This document shows positions 24,114 through 32,282 of a stretch of DNA of 64,000 nucleotides, in pieces. Both the position numbers and the translations under genes were made by a program. Location of the stretch: assembly GCF_043555875.1 (NCBI RefSeq), contig NZ_JBIGHW010000006.1, positions 248,001-312,000 on the forward strand, given 5' to 3'. The stretch comes from Pelomonas margarita. Its GTDB lineage: Bacteria; Pseudomonadota; Gammaproteobacteria; Burkholderiales; Burkholderiaceae_C. The notes under the pieces are model-generated. The model ran no database searches. It saw only the letters and a program-made list of their open reading frames with translations, and was not told where the DNA came from. How positions within the stretch are numbered: the stretch's first letter is position 1; every line of letters starts with the position of its first letter.

Positions 24114-27017
24114 ATGAAACGCATGCTGATCAATGCGACGCAGCCGGAAGAGCGGCGCCTCGCCATCGTTGACGGGCAAAAGCTGCTGGACTTCGAGACC
24201 GAAATCGAAGGCCGCGAACAGCGCAAGGGCAACATCTACAAGGCCGTCGTGACACGCGTCGAGCCGTCGCTCGAAGCCTGCTTCGTCGACTACGGCGAGG
24301 ACCGCCACGGCTTTCTGCCGTTCAAGGAAATCTCGCGCCAGTTCTTCCGCGAAGGCACCGACGTCAAGAACGCGACCATCAAGGACGCGATCAAGGAAGG
24401 CCAGGAACTGCTGGTCCAGGTCGAGAAGGAAGAGCGCGGCAACAAGGGCGCAGCGCTGACGACCTTCGTGTCGCTGGCCGGCCGCTACCTGGTGCTGATG
24501 CCCAACAACCCGCGCGGCGGCGGCGTGTCGCGCCGCATCGAGGGCGAGGACCGCGAGGAGCTCAAGGAGAACCTCGACCAGCTCGAGTACCCCAAGGGCA
24601 TGTCCCTGATCGCCCGCACCGCCGGCATCGGCCGCTCGGCGCCGGAGCTGCAGTGGGACTTGAACTACATGCTCAAGCTGTGGACCGCGATCGACGACGC
24701 GGCCAAGGGCGGCAAGGGTGCCTACCTGATCTACCAGGAATCCAGCCTGGTGATCCGCGCGATCCGCGACTACTTCACCGCTGACATCGGTGAGATCCTG
24801 ATCGACACGGACGACCTGTTCGAGCAGGCCCACCAGTTCATGAACCACGTGATGCCCGACCAGGGCCATCGCGTGAAGCGCTACCGTGACGACGCGCCGC
24901 TGTTCAGCCGCTTCCAGATCGAGCACCAGATCGAGACGGCCCACAGCCGCACGGTGAACCTGCCCTCAGGCGGCGCCATCGTCATCGACCACACCGAAGC
25001 GCTGGTGTCCGTCGACGTGAACTCGGCGCGCGCCACCCGTGGCGGCGACATCGAGGAAACCGCGACCCGCACCAACCTCGAAGCGGCCGATGAGATCGCC
25101 CGCCAGATGCGTCTGCGCGACCTGGGCGGCCTGATCGTCGTCGACTTCATCGACATGGAGGAGAGCAAGAACCGCCGTGACGTGGAACAGCGCCTGCGCG
25201 ATGCGCTGCGCAACGACCGCGCCCGCGTGCAGTTCGCCTCCATCAGCAAGTTCGGCCTGCTGGAAATGAGCCGCCAGCGCCTGCGCCCGGCGCTGTCCGA
25301 GGGCAACCACATCACCTGCCCGCGCTGCAACGGCACCGGCCACATCCGCGACACCGAGTCCTCGGCGCTGCAGATCCTGCGCATGGTCCAGGAAGAGGCG
25401 ATGAAGGACAACACCGCCGCCGTGCACGTGCAGGTGCCGGTGGAGGTCACGTCCTTCCTGCTGAACGAGAAGCGCACCGAGATCACCAAGATCGAGCTGA
25501 AGCAGCGCGTGACCGTGCTGCTGGTGCCCAACAAGCACCTCGAGACGCCGAACTACAAGCTGGAGCGCCTGCGCCACGACGATCCGCGCCTGGAGAACCT
25601 GCAGGCCAGCTACACGATGATCGAGGAGCCGACCGACGAGGTGGGCATCACGCGTCGTGGCGACGTCGAGAAGAAGAACAAGCAGGAACCGGTGATCAAG
25701 GGCATCCTGCCCGAGCAGCCAGCTCCCGTGGCCGCACCGGCCCCGGTCGTGGCACCGCCGCCGCCGGCACCGGCACCGGCGCCCGTTGTGGCCGCCCCGG
25801 CGCCCAAGGGCTTCTTCAGCCGCCTGTTCAGCTTCTTCAGCGGTGGCGACTCCGCCGCCCCCGCGCCTGCACCGGCGGCCGAAGCGCCGGCACCGGCAGC
25901 TGCCACCACGGGCGACAAGCCCAAGCGTGAAGGTGGCCGCGATGGCCGCCGCGACGGTCGCCGTGGTGAACGTGGTGAACGTGGCCAGGGTGGCCAGGGT
26001 GGCCGCCGCGACGGCAAGCCGCAGGAAGCCCGCGGTGAGCGCACCGAACGAGGTGACCGTCCGGAGCGTGGCGATCGCAAGCCGCGCGCCGAAGGCGGCG
26101 ACAAGCCCGAACAGCAGCAGCAGCAACGCGCCGAGCGCGGCGAGCGCCAGGAACGCGGCGAGCGCGGTGAGCGTGGCGAACGCCGCCCGCGCGGCGAGCG
26201 CCAGGACAAGGCGCCGGTCGAGGCCGCGCTGCCCGTGGCCGCGCAGCTGACCGACGAGCAGGCCGCCCTGCATGACGCGCCGCCCGCCTTCGTCGACAGC
26301 CAGGCCGAAGCCGGCCTGCCGCCCACCGGCGACACGCCGGCCGGCGAGGAGCGCCAGGGCCGCGGCCGCCGCCGCCGCCGTGGTGGCCGCGACCGTGGTG
26401 ACGAGCAGGCCACCGGCGCCGAAGGCAGCGTGGACGCTGGCGCCGAGGTGCCGGCCGAAGCCGCCAGCCCTGTCGAGACCAGCGCCGACGCCGTCGATGC
26501 TGCCCCGGCCGCCGAGGGCGACGACACCGGCGAAGGCCAGGCCCGCGAAAGCCGCCGCCGCGGTGGCCGCAATCGCAACCGCAACCGCCGCGAGGAAGGC
26601 GCTGCCGACGGCCAGGAAACCCCGGTCGACGAGCAGGCCGCTGCCCCGGTGCAGGGCTCGCTGATCGAGACCGCCATGGCCAGCGCCGACGTCGCACCGG
26701 CACCGGCCCCAGTCGACGTGATCGCCCCGCCGCCGCCGGCCCCCGAGCCGACGCCGGCACCGGCGCCCGCACCAGTCGCGGCAGCCTTCCAGCTGCCCAT
26801 GGGCGAGCTGCAGGCCATCGCCGAAGGGGCCGGCCTGCAATGGGTCAACTCCGACGCCGACAAGATCGCCGCCGCCCAGGCCGCCATCGCCGCCGAGCCG
26901 GCCCCCGCGCCGCTGGGCCGCGAGCCGGCGCCGGTGGTCATCGTCGACGAGGGCCCGCTGGTGCTCGTCGAGACGCGCAAGGACCTCAGCCAGGTAAAGC
27001 TGCCCTTCGAGGCCTGA
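24114..27017 (+). CDS. rne: Ribonuclease E
   Basis: A 967-residue endoribonuclease, the core of the RNA degradosome. The ATG at 24114 follows AAGGAG. The N-terminal catalytic half has the S1 domain (~35-125), Asp301 in VDVNSARATRGG, Asp344 in VVDFIDMEE, and the zinc-link cysteines 402/405 in TCPRCNGTGH, each offset by two from E. coli numbering. After residue ~540 the protein is low-complexity: Ala/Pro-rich segments, an amphipathic FFSRLFSFFSGG, then long Arg/Gly/Glu-rich runs that bind RNA, and a final conserved TRKDLSQVKLPFEA. The Arg-rich part has imperfect DNA repeats (around 25925-26215). It processes rRNA and tRNA and decays mRNA at the inner membrane. Confidence 0.97.
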   Translation: MKRMLINATQPEERRLAIVDGQKLLDFETEIEGREQRKGNIYKAVVTRVEPSLEACFVDYGEDRHGFLPFKEISRQFFREGTDVKNATIKDAIKEGQELLVQVEKEERGNKGAALTTFVSLAGRYLVLMPNNPRGGGVSRRIEGEDREELKENLDQLEYPKGMSLIARTAGIGRSAPELQWDLNYMLKLWTAIDDAAKGGKGAYLIYQESSLVIRAIRDYFTADIGEILIDTDDLFEQAHQFMNHVMPDQGHRVKRYRDDAPLFSRFQIEHQIETAHSRTVNLPSGGAIVIDHTEALVSVDVNSARATRGGDIEETATRTNLEAADEIARQMRLRDLGGLIVVDFIDMEESKNRRDVEQRLRDALRNDRARVQFASISKFGLLEMSRQRLRPALSEGNHITCPRCNGTGHIRDTESSALQILRMVQEEAMKDNTAAVHVQVPVEVTSFLLNEKRTEITKIELKQRVTVLLVPNKHLETPNYKLERLRHDDPRLENLQASYTMIEEPTDEVGITRRGDVEKKNKQEPVIKGILPEQPAPVAAPAPVVAPPPPAPAPAPVVAAPAPKGFFSRLFSFFSGGDSAAPAPAPAAEAPAPAAATTGDKPKREGGRDGRRDGRRGERGERGQGGQGGRRDGKPQEARGERTERGDRPERGDRKPRAEGGDKPEQQQQQRAERGERQERGERGERGERRPRGERQDKAPVEAALPVAAQLTDEQAALHDAPPAFVDSQAEAGLPPTGDTPAGEERQGRGRRRRRGGRDRGDEQATGAEGSVDAGAEVPAEAASPVETSADAVDAAPAAEGDDTGEGQARESRRRGGRNRNRNRREEGAADGQETPVDEQAAAPVQGSLIETAMASADVAPAPAPVDVIAPPPPAPEPTPAPAPAPVAAAFQLPMGELQAIAEGAGLQWVNSDADKIAAAQAAIAAEPAPAPLGREPAPVVIVDEGPLVLVETRKDLSQVKLPFEA

Positions 27018-27051
27018 TCTCCGCCTGACCCCGGGTTCCTGACCCACCCCG

Positions 27052-27084
27052 AACGCCGCCGGCCACAAGCCGCGCGGCGTTTCT
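27052..27084 (+). terminator. Probable terminator of rne
   Basis: AACGCCGC (27052-27059) pairs with GCGGCGTT (27074-27081) and is followed by a T-rich TTCTCTT. It lies 35 bp after the rne stop. The loop is 14 nt and the T tract is interrupted. Confidence 0.65.
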
Positions 27085-27107
27085 CTTAGCCCTCACCCCA
27101 GGCCACC

Positions 27108-28655
27108 ATGACGACACACAACGTCAGCGCCGGCGCCGCACCCGCGGCCAAGATGCCGCCGCAGATCCCCTACATCATCGGCAACGAAGGCTGCGAGCGC
27201 TTCAGCTTTTACGGCATGCGCAACATCCTGACGGTGTTCATGATGACCAGCCTGCTGCTGGCCATCCCCGAGGAACACCGCCGCGCCGAGGCCAAGGAGG
27301 TGTTCCACACCTTCGTCATCGGCGTGTACTTCTTCCCGCTGCTGGGTGGCTGGCTGGCCGACCGCTTCTTCGGCAAGTACCCGACCATCTTCTGGCTCAG
27401 CCTCGTCTACTGCGCGGGCCACGCCTGCCTGGCGATCTTCGAGAACAACATCCGCGGCTTCTACTTCGGCCTGTTCCTGATCTCGCTGGGCTCGGGCGGC
27501 ATCAAGCCGCTGGTCACCAGCTTCGTCGGCGACCAGTTCGACAAGAGCAACCGGTCGCTCGCGCAGAAGGTGTACGACGCCTTCTACTGGATCATCAACT
27601 TCGGCAGCTTCTTTGCGTCGCTGCTGATGCCGGTGATGCTCAAGGAATTCGGCGCCAGCGTGGCCTTCGGCCTGCCGGGCATCCTGATGGGCCTGGCCAC
27701 GCTGATCCTGTGGAGCGGCCGCAAGAAGTACGTTCACCAGCCGGCGCGCGGTGCCAACCCGCACAGCTTCCTGTGGGTGGTGTGGACGGCACTGAAGTCC
27801 GGCGGGCTGGGCATGGCCGTGGCCGCGCTGGGCCTGCTGGGCGCGGCCATGAGCCTGAGCCGCATGGGCTCGCTGGGCATCGTGGCCTCGGTGTGCCTGG
27901 CGCTGGTGCTGGTGATGGGCTTCGGCGGCGCCGGCGCCTGGCTGCAGCTGGACCGCGCCCGCGGCCACCACCCTGACGAGGCGGTGGACGGCGTGCGCTC
28001 GGTGCTGCGCGTGCTGGTGCTGTTTGCGCTCGTCACGCCGTTCTGGTCGCTGTTCGACCAGAAGGCATCGACCTGGGTGCTGCAGGCCGACCAGATGACC
28101 AAGCCCGCGTGGTTCCAGTCCTCCATGATGCAGGCGCTGAACCCGCTGCTGGTGATGATCCTCATTCCGTTCAACAACCTGGTGCTCTACCCGCTGCTGG
28201 AGCGTGTCGGCCTGCGCGTGACGCCGCTGCGCCGCATGGGCGCGGGCATCGCGCTGGCGGGCTTTGCGTGGATTGCCGCCGGCATGCTGCAGCTGTGGAT
28301 GGACGCGGGCGACGCGGTCAGCATCGTCTGGCAGGTGCTGCCCTATGCGCTGCTGACGCTGGGCGAGGTGCTGGTGTCGGCCACCGGCCTGGAGTTCGCG
28401 TACAGCCAGGCGCCGCAGTCCATGAAGGGCACCATCATGGCGTTCTGGAGCCTGTCGGTGACGGTGGGCAACCTGTGGGTGCTGCTGTCCAACGTCAGCA
28501 TCAAGAGCCCGCAGGCGCTTTCCGCAATCCAGTCCACCGGCTACAGCGAGACGGCCTGCCTGATGTTCTTCTTCGCCGGCTTCGCGCTGCTGGCGGCGCT
28601 GCTGTTCGCGCTGGTGGCGCGGCGCTACCCGATGTTGAACAACTACCGCGATTGA
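27108..28655 (+). CDS. POT-family proton-dependent peptide transporter
   Basis: A 515-residue inner-membrane transporter of the POT/PTR family with about 12-14 hydrophobic segments. The proton-coupling motif E-x-x-E-R-F-x-x-Y-G is seen as EGCERFSFYG (~residues 28-37). The second signature, FYWIINFGSF, is near residue 160. It imports di- and tripeptides with protons. It lies between two terminators (27052-27084 and 28716-28751), so it is a single-gene unit. Confidence 0.92.
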   Translation: MTTHNVSAGAAPAAKMPPQIPYIIGNEGCERFSFYGMRNILTVFMMTSLLLAIPEEHRRAEAKEVFHTFVIGVYFFPLLGGWLADRFFGKYPTIFWLSLVYCAGHACLAIFENNIRGFYFGLFLISLGSGGIKPLVTSFVGDQFDKSNRSLAQKVYDAFYWIINFGSFFASLLMPVMLKEFGASVAFGLPGILMGLATLILWSGRKKYVHQPARGANPHSFLWVVWTALKSGGLGMAVAALGLLGAAMSLSRMGSLGIVASVCLALVLVMGFGGAGAWLQLDRARGHHPDEAVDGVRSVLRVLVLFALVTPFWSLFDQKASTWVLQADQMTKPAWFQSSMMQALNPLLVMILIPFNNLVLYPLLERVGLRVTPLRRMGAGIALAGFAWIAAGMLQLWMDAGDAVSIVWQVLPYALLTLGEVLVSATGLEFAYSQAPQSMKGTIMAFWSLSVTVGNLWVLLSNVSIKSPQALSAIQSTGYSETACLMFFFAGFALLAALLFALVARRYPMLNNYRD

Positions 28656-28715
28656 GGCGCGCGGGGTGAAATTCCCCACGCTGCGCGCGCGCCGCGACAG
28701 CGCTGCACCCCTACG

Positions 28716-28751
28716 ATGCCGCCCGGCTGCCAGCCCGGCGGCATTTTTTTT
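28716..28751 (+). terminator. Rho-independent terminator of the peptide transporter gene
   Basis: ATGCCGCC (28716-28723) pairs with GGCGGCAT (28737-28744), with inner CGGC/GCCC partly pairing, and is followed by eight T residues. Because of it, the ATG at 28716 is rejected as the start of the next gene. Confidence 0.9.
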
Positions 28752-28772
28752 CTTGGCCAGCCCGACCGCGCC

Positions 28773-30452
28773 ATGAGCGACCCTCGCCCGCACCGCCCCT
28801 ACATCGACCCCACCTCGGCCGCGGCCGACCAGGAGGCCGCCCGCGCGCCCGAGCCGGTGGCGTCCTGGCAGCAGGCCTCGGCCCGCCCCCGCCCGGCACC
28901 AGGCCCGCGGCGCCCCCGCGTGGCACCGCCTGCCAGCAGCGGCGGCAGCTACATTGCCCGCCACTGGGCCGGCGAGATGAGCCTGGTGCGCAGCTACTGG
29001 GTCAACCACCTGCTCGTGGCCGCGCCATTGGCCCTGCTGCTGACCGGGCTGATGACCTGGATCAGCGTCAAGGGCGAGTCGCTGCAGGTCAGCGCCATCG
29101 CGCTGCTGGCGGTGTTGCCGCTGCTGCTGGCGCTGGACGTGTGGTGCATCGTCGGCGCCTGGCGCTCGGCCACGAACTACCTGCGCGACCAGGGCTCCGC
29201 GCTGTGGGGCTGGCTGGCGCGCATCACGCTGATCCTGGGCACGCTGCAGCTGGCCGCGTCGGTGCTGCTGGGCGTGCTGCCCAGCCTGGGCAGCTATTGG
29301 CAGATGGCACGCGGCATCGACCCCATCGGCCACGCCACGCTGAGCCTGTCGCCCGACGGCCGCAGCCTGCGGCTGGACGGCGCCATCGGCATGGGCGACG
29401 CCCGGCGGCTGCGCACCTTGCTGCAGAGCGATGACGCCCGCAGGCTCAAGCGCTTGGAGCTGGTCTCGCCCGGCGGCCGCCTGCACGAAGCGGAGCAGAT
29501 GGCCACGACGCTGAAGGCCAGCGGCCATGACGTGCGGGCCGTCGGCACCTGCGCCAGCGCCTGCACGGTGGTGTTCCTGGCCGGCAAGTCGCGCCAGCTG
29601 ACGCCAGGCGCGCGGCTGGGCTTCCACCGCGCGTCCACAGGCACCTACAACCCCGTCTTCGAAGAGCTGGCCAACCAGAAGCTCGCAGCCACCTACCGCA
29701 GCCTGGGCCTGCCCGAGACCATGATCGACCGGACGCTGGACACGCCGTCGCGCAGCATGTGGTTCGTGCCGCGCGAGGAGCTGATTGCGCACGCCCTGAT
29801 CGCGCCGCTGCCGCAGACGCTGGCCATCTCGCTGCCCCCGGCGGGCAAGGCCAGCCTCCCCGACATTGACGATGCGCTGCGCCTGCACCCCGTGTGGGAC
29901 GCGCTGGACCGCCACATGCCGGGCTTCATCGACACCGTGGCCCGGCGCATGTGGGCCGCCCACCAGGCCGGCGCACCCGACGACGACGTGCAGGCCGCCG
30001 CCCTGCCCCCGCTGGCCGAGAAGATGCCGGCGCTGATCGCCAGCGCCGGCCCGCAGGCACGGCGGCGTTATGTGCAGCTGGCGGCCGACCAACTGCGCGC
30101 CCTGAAAGCCACGCCGGCCTGCCGCGGGCTGCTGCAGGGCCATCTCGCGGTACGCCGCCAGCTGCCGACGGCGCTGCAGATCCGCGAAACCGAATGGCTG
30201 ATGGACGCCACCAACGCACCGCCGCCACGCTGGCTGCCCAAGCCGGCCAGTGCACTGGAGATCGAGGTGCTGGACCGCTCCGTGGGCCGCGCGGCGCTGG
30301 GCGCGCTGTCGCAGCTGTGGACTGACGCGCCCGACCCCGCCGGCACCGGCCCGGCCTGCGAGCCTGTCATCGCGGTGCTGGACCGCTTTGCCAGCCAGCC
30401 CCCGGCGCGCCGCGAGCTGGCCGAGCGGCTAGCCTTCCAGCCGCGGCGCTGA
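28773..30452 (+). CDS. Membrane protein with ClpP-like periplasmic/soluble domain
   Basis: A 559-residue protein I cannot assign to a named family. The first ~60 residues are Pro/Ala/Arg-rich. Three hydrophobic segments follow (LLVAAPLALLLTGLMTW, IALLAVLPLLLALDVWCIVG, ITLILGTLQLAASVLLGVL). Residues ~190-310 resemble the ClpP/crotonase fold: ELVSPGGRLHEAEQM matches the SPGG oxyanion loop, and GTCASACTVVFLAGKSRQL holds a Ser within CASAC where ClpP-type enzymes have their nucleophile; a His follows in LGFHRAST. The remaining ~250 residues are helical with no recognisable motif. The ATG at 28773 lies after the upstream terminator. A membrane-anchored serine hydrolase is suggested; activity is unproven. 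Confidence 0.7.
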   Translation: MSDPRPHRPYIDPTSAAADQEAARAPEPVASWQQASARPRPAPGPRRPRVAPPASSGGSYIARHWAGEMSLVRSYWVNHLLVAAPLALLLTGLMTWISVKGESLQVSAIALLAVLPLLLALDVWCIVGAWRSATNYLRDQGSALWGWLARITLILGTLQLAASVLLGVLPSLGSYWQMARGIDPIGHATLSLSPDGRSLRLDGAIGMGDARRLRTLLQSDDARRLKRLELVSPGGRLHEAEQMATTLKASGHDVRAVGTCASACTVVFLAGKSRQLTPGARLGFHRASTGTYNPVFEELANQKLAATYRSLGLPETMIDRTLDTPSRSMWFVPREELIAHALIAPLPQTLAISLPPAGKASLPDIDDALRLHPVWDALDRHMPGFIDTVARRMWAAHQAGAPDDDVQAAALPPLAEKMPALIASAGPQARRRYVQLAADQLRALKATPACRGLLQGHLAVRRQLPTALQIRETEWLMDATNAPPPRWLPKPASALEIEVLDRSVGRAALGALSQLWTDAPDPAGTGPACEPVIAVLDRFASQPPARRELAERLAFQPRR

Positions 30453-30463
30453 GCGCCGCTGCG

Positions 30464-30859
30464 TCAGGGCCGTCGCTCGACGACGACAAAGGCAACGGCA
30501 TAGTCCTGCTCGTCGCTGACCGTCACATGGGCGCTCAGTCCCTGCGCATCGAACCACGCGGCCAGCTCCCCGTGCAGGGCCACCTCGGGCTTGCCGCTGC
30601 TCGCCTTGACGACCTCCATGGCCCGCCAGGTCATGGGCATGCGCATGCCCATCCCGATGGCCTTGGAGAAGGCCTCCTTGGCCGCGAAGCGCGTGGCCAG
30701 GTAAGCCACGCCGCGCGCCGGCACGCTGGCATGGCGCTCACGGAATACGGCCATCTCGTGCGGGCCGAGCACCTTGTCGGCGAAGCGCTCGCCGCGCCGT
30801 GCCAGCGTGTCGCGGATGCGGCGGATGTCGCAGATGTCGGTGCCGATGCCGTAGATCAT
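30464..30859 (-). CDS. acpS: Holo-[acyl-carrier-protein] synthase
   Basis: A 131-residue phosphopantetheinyl transferase that moves 4'-phosphopantetheine from CoA to Ser37 of AcpP (encoded at 42777-43016). GIGTDICDIRRI near the N-terminus and TRFAAKEAFSKAIG hold the Mg- and CoA-binding residues. The ATG at 30859 overlaps the stop of the upstream GNAT gene by four bases, and the longer upstream frame is spurious. It is the last gene of the lepA-to-acpS run and converges on the ClpP-like gene. Confidence 0.94.
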   Translation of the reverse strand: MIYGIGTDICDIRRIRDTLARRGERFADKVLGPHEMAVFRERHASVPARGVAYLATRFAAKEAFSKAIGMGMRMPMTWRAMEVVKASSGKPEVALHGELAAWFDAQGLSAHVTVSDEQDYAVAFVVVERRP

Positions 30860-31350
30860 GGGAAGGCGATGACGTGGTTGGCGATGGCCTGGCCATCGAG
30901 CATGAACTGCGTCTGGCCGGCGACCCGCCCGCCCTCGCGGGCGTAGAAGCGCAGCGCGCCTTCGTTGCCCACCCAGACGCTGAGCCACAGGCCTTCGCCG
31001 CGCCAGGTGTTGCGGGCCTCCTGCAGCAACTGCGCGCCAAGCCCGCGACCGGTGCAGGGCGGCGCAACGTAGAGCCGCGTCAGCTCAACCTGCGCGTCGT
31101 TGGCCGCCGGCGCCGGTGCGCCGCGCAGCAGCTGGGCAAAGCCCTGCAGCGCCGCGCCGTCCTCCACCAGCCACAGCGCCTGCTGCGGGTCGGCGATGGC
31201 ACGCTCGAAGGCCGCTGGCGTGAAGGACTCGGCCAGGTAGGGCAGGAAGCGCGGCTCGACGCCGCCTGTGGCATAGCTGTCCAGCCACACCCACTGCGCC
31301 AGCGCCGCGAGCTGCGGCGCGTCCTGCGCGCTGGCGCGGCGCAGCGTCAT
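30856..31350 (-). CDS. GNAT acetyltransferase
   Basis: A 164-residue GNAT-fold enzyme with LTRLYVAPPCTGRGLGAQLL (acetyl-CoA loop R-G-x-G) and LWLSVWVGNEGALRFYAREGG. It is wedged between pdxJ and acpS with ATGA overlaps on both sides, so it is translated with them. pdxJ and acpS are adjacent in many proteobacteria, so this gene looks like an addition to that pair. The acceptor molecule is unknown. Confidence 0.85.
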   Translation of the reverse strand: MTLRRASAQDAPQLAALAQWVWLDSYATGGVEPRFLPYLAESFTPAAFERAIADPQQALWLVEDGAALQGFAQLLRGAPAPAANDAQVELTRLYVAPPCTGRGLGAQLLQEARNTWRGEGLWLSVWVGNEGALRFYAREGGRVAGQTQFMLDGQAIANHVIAFP

Positions 31351-32114
31351 GTGTAGGCGGTCGCGATGACGCGCTGGTAGGCCCGCACCGTCTCGGCATA
31401 GCCCAGCTCCAGCGCGTCGGCGATCAGCGCATGGCCGATGGACACCTCCTGCACACCCGGCACATGGCGCAGGAACAGGCTGAGGTTGTCGCGGTTCAGG
31501 TCATGGCCGGCGTTCAGCCCCAAGCCCACGCTCAGCGCGGCCTGCGCCGTGGCCGTGAAGTCGTCCAGCACGGCGGCCTGGCGCTCGGTGCCGAAGGCGC
31601 TGGCGAAGGTCTCGGTGTAGAGCTCGATGCGGTCCGCGCCCAGCTCGGCCACGGCGGCCATGGCGGCGGGGTGGGGATCCATGAAGAGGCTGACGCGCAC
31701 GCCCAGGTCCTGGGCCTCCTGGATCAGCGGCTTCAGGCGCGCGGCATCCTGCGGCAGTGTCCAGCCGTGGTCGGAGGTGAACTGGTCTTCCGAGTCCGGA
31801 ACGAAGGTGACCTGGTGCGGGCGGTGCTGGCGCACGAAGTCCATCAGGTTCTGCGTCGGGTTGCCTTCGATGTTGAACTCGGCCTGCGGCCAGTCCTTGA
31901 GGAAGGCCGCCAGGTCGTCGACGTCACCCGCGCGGATGTGGCGCGCGTCGGGCCGCGGGTGCACAGTGATGCCCTGCGCGCCGGCCAGCAGGCAGTGCTC
32001 GGCGGCCCGCAGCACCGACGGGATGCCCAGGTGCCGGGTGTTGCGCAGCAGCGCGACCTTGTTGACGTTGACCGAGAGCGCGCAGCGAGCGCCAGCGTGG
32101 GCGAAGGGGTTCAT
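31347..32114 (-). CDS. pdxJ: Pyridoxine 5'-phosphate synthase
   Basis: A 255-residue TIM-barrel enzyme that condenses 1-deoxyxylulose 5-phosphate with 3-amino-2-oxopropyl phosphate to make pyridoxine 5'-phosphate, the last ring-forming step of vitamin B6 synthesis. It has LSVNVNKVALLRNTR, GITVHPRPDARHI, EFNIEGNPT and GLNAGHDLNRDNL. The first ten residues (MNPFAHAGAR) are slightly longer than usual. A palindromic element (32118-32282) separates it from recO upstream. Confidence 0.95.
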   Translation of the reverse strand: MNPFAHAGARCALSVNVNKVALLRNTRHLGIPSVLRAAEHCLLAGAQGITVHPRPDARHIRAGDVDDLAAFLKDWPQAEFNIEGNPTQNLMDFVRQHRPHQVTFVPDSEDQFTSDHGWTLPQDAARLKPLIQEAQDLGVRVSLFMDPHPAAMAAVAELGADRIELYTETFASAFGTERQAAVLDDFTATAQAALSVGLGLNAGHDLNRDNLSLFLRHVPGVQEVSIGHALIADALELGYAETVRAYQRVIATAYT

Positions 32115-32117
32115 GGG

Positions 32118-32282
32118 TCAGAAGCTGTGAATGGACTCCGCGCGGCCGAGCAGACCGTCGCGGCGGCGCCAATCAAGGCGCGAAGCGGAGCCGTAGCGGG
32201 TGCTACGGCGAGCATTCGCAACGCCGAGTGGCGGCGTTGCGGCGGGATGAGCGGCCGTGTGGAGTTCGTTCACAGCTTCTCA
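32118..32282 (+). repeat. Gene-end palindromic element, family A copy 1
   Basis: A 165-bp element with 31-bp imperfect inverted ends (32118-32148 and 32252-32282; TCAGAAGCTGTGAA against TTCACAGCTTCTCA). The core (32174-32225) reads AAGGCGCGAAGCGG, a hairpin GCCGTAGC/GCTACGGC (32190-32209), then GAGCATTCGCAACGCC. The core matches 47498-47547. The right end includes the recO stop codon (32280-32282). There is no coding capacity. It looks like a non-autonomous MITE/REP-like element. Confidence 0.7.

Noticed and set aside
25925..26215. Direct-repeat-like sequence that might suggest a CRISPR or tandem array
   Set aside because: The units are irregular and in frame with the Arg/Gly/Glu-rich tail of RNase E; there are no spacers.
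24966..27068. 700-codon open frame antisense to rne
   Set aside because: Stops are rare there because of the rne Arg/Gly/Ala-rich 3' half; no domain, RBS or start context supports it.
28716..28772. Upstream ATG for the ClpP-like gene
   Set aside because: The ATG at 28716 is inside the 5' arm of the terminator of the preceding gene; the ATG at 28773 is preferred.
27093..30143. 1016-codon open frame on the minus strand
   Set aside because: It covers the peptide transporter and ClpP-like genes in antisense and crosses a strong terminator. Its composition (Gln/His/Arg/Ala) is that of a shadow frame.
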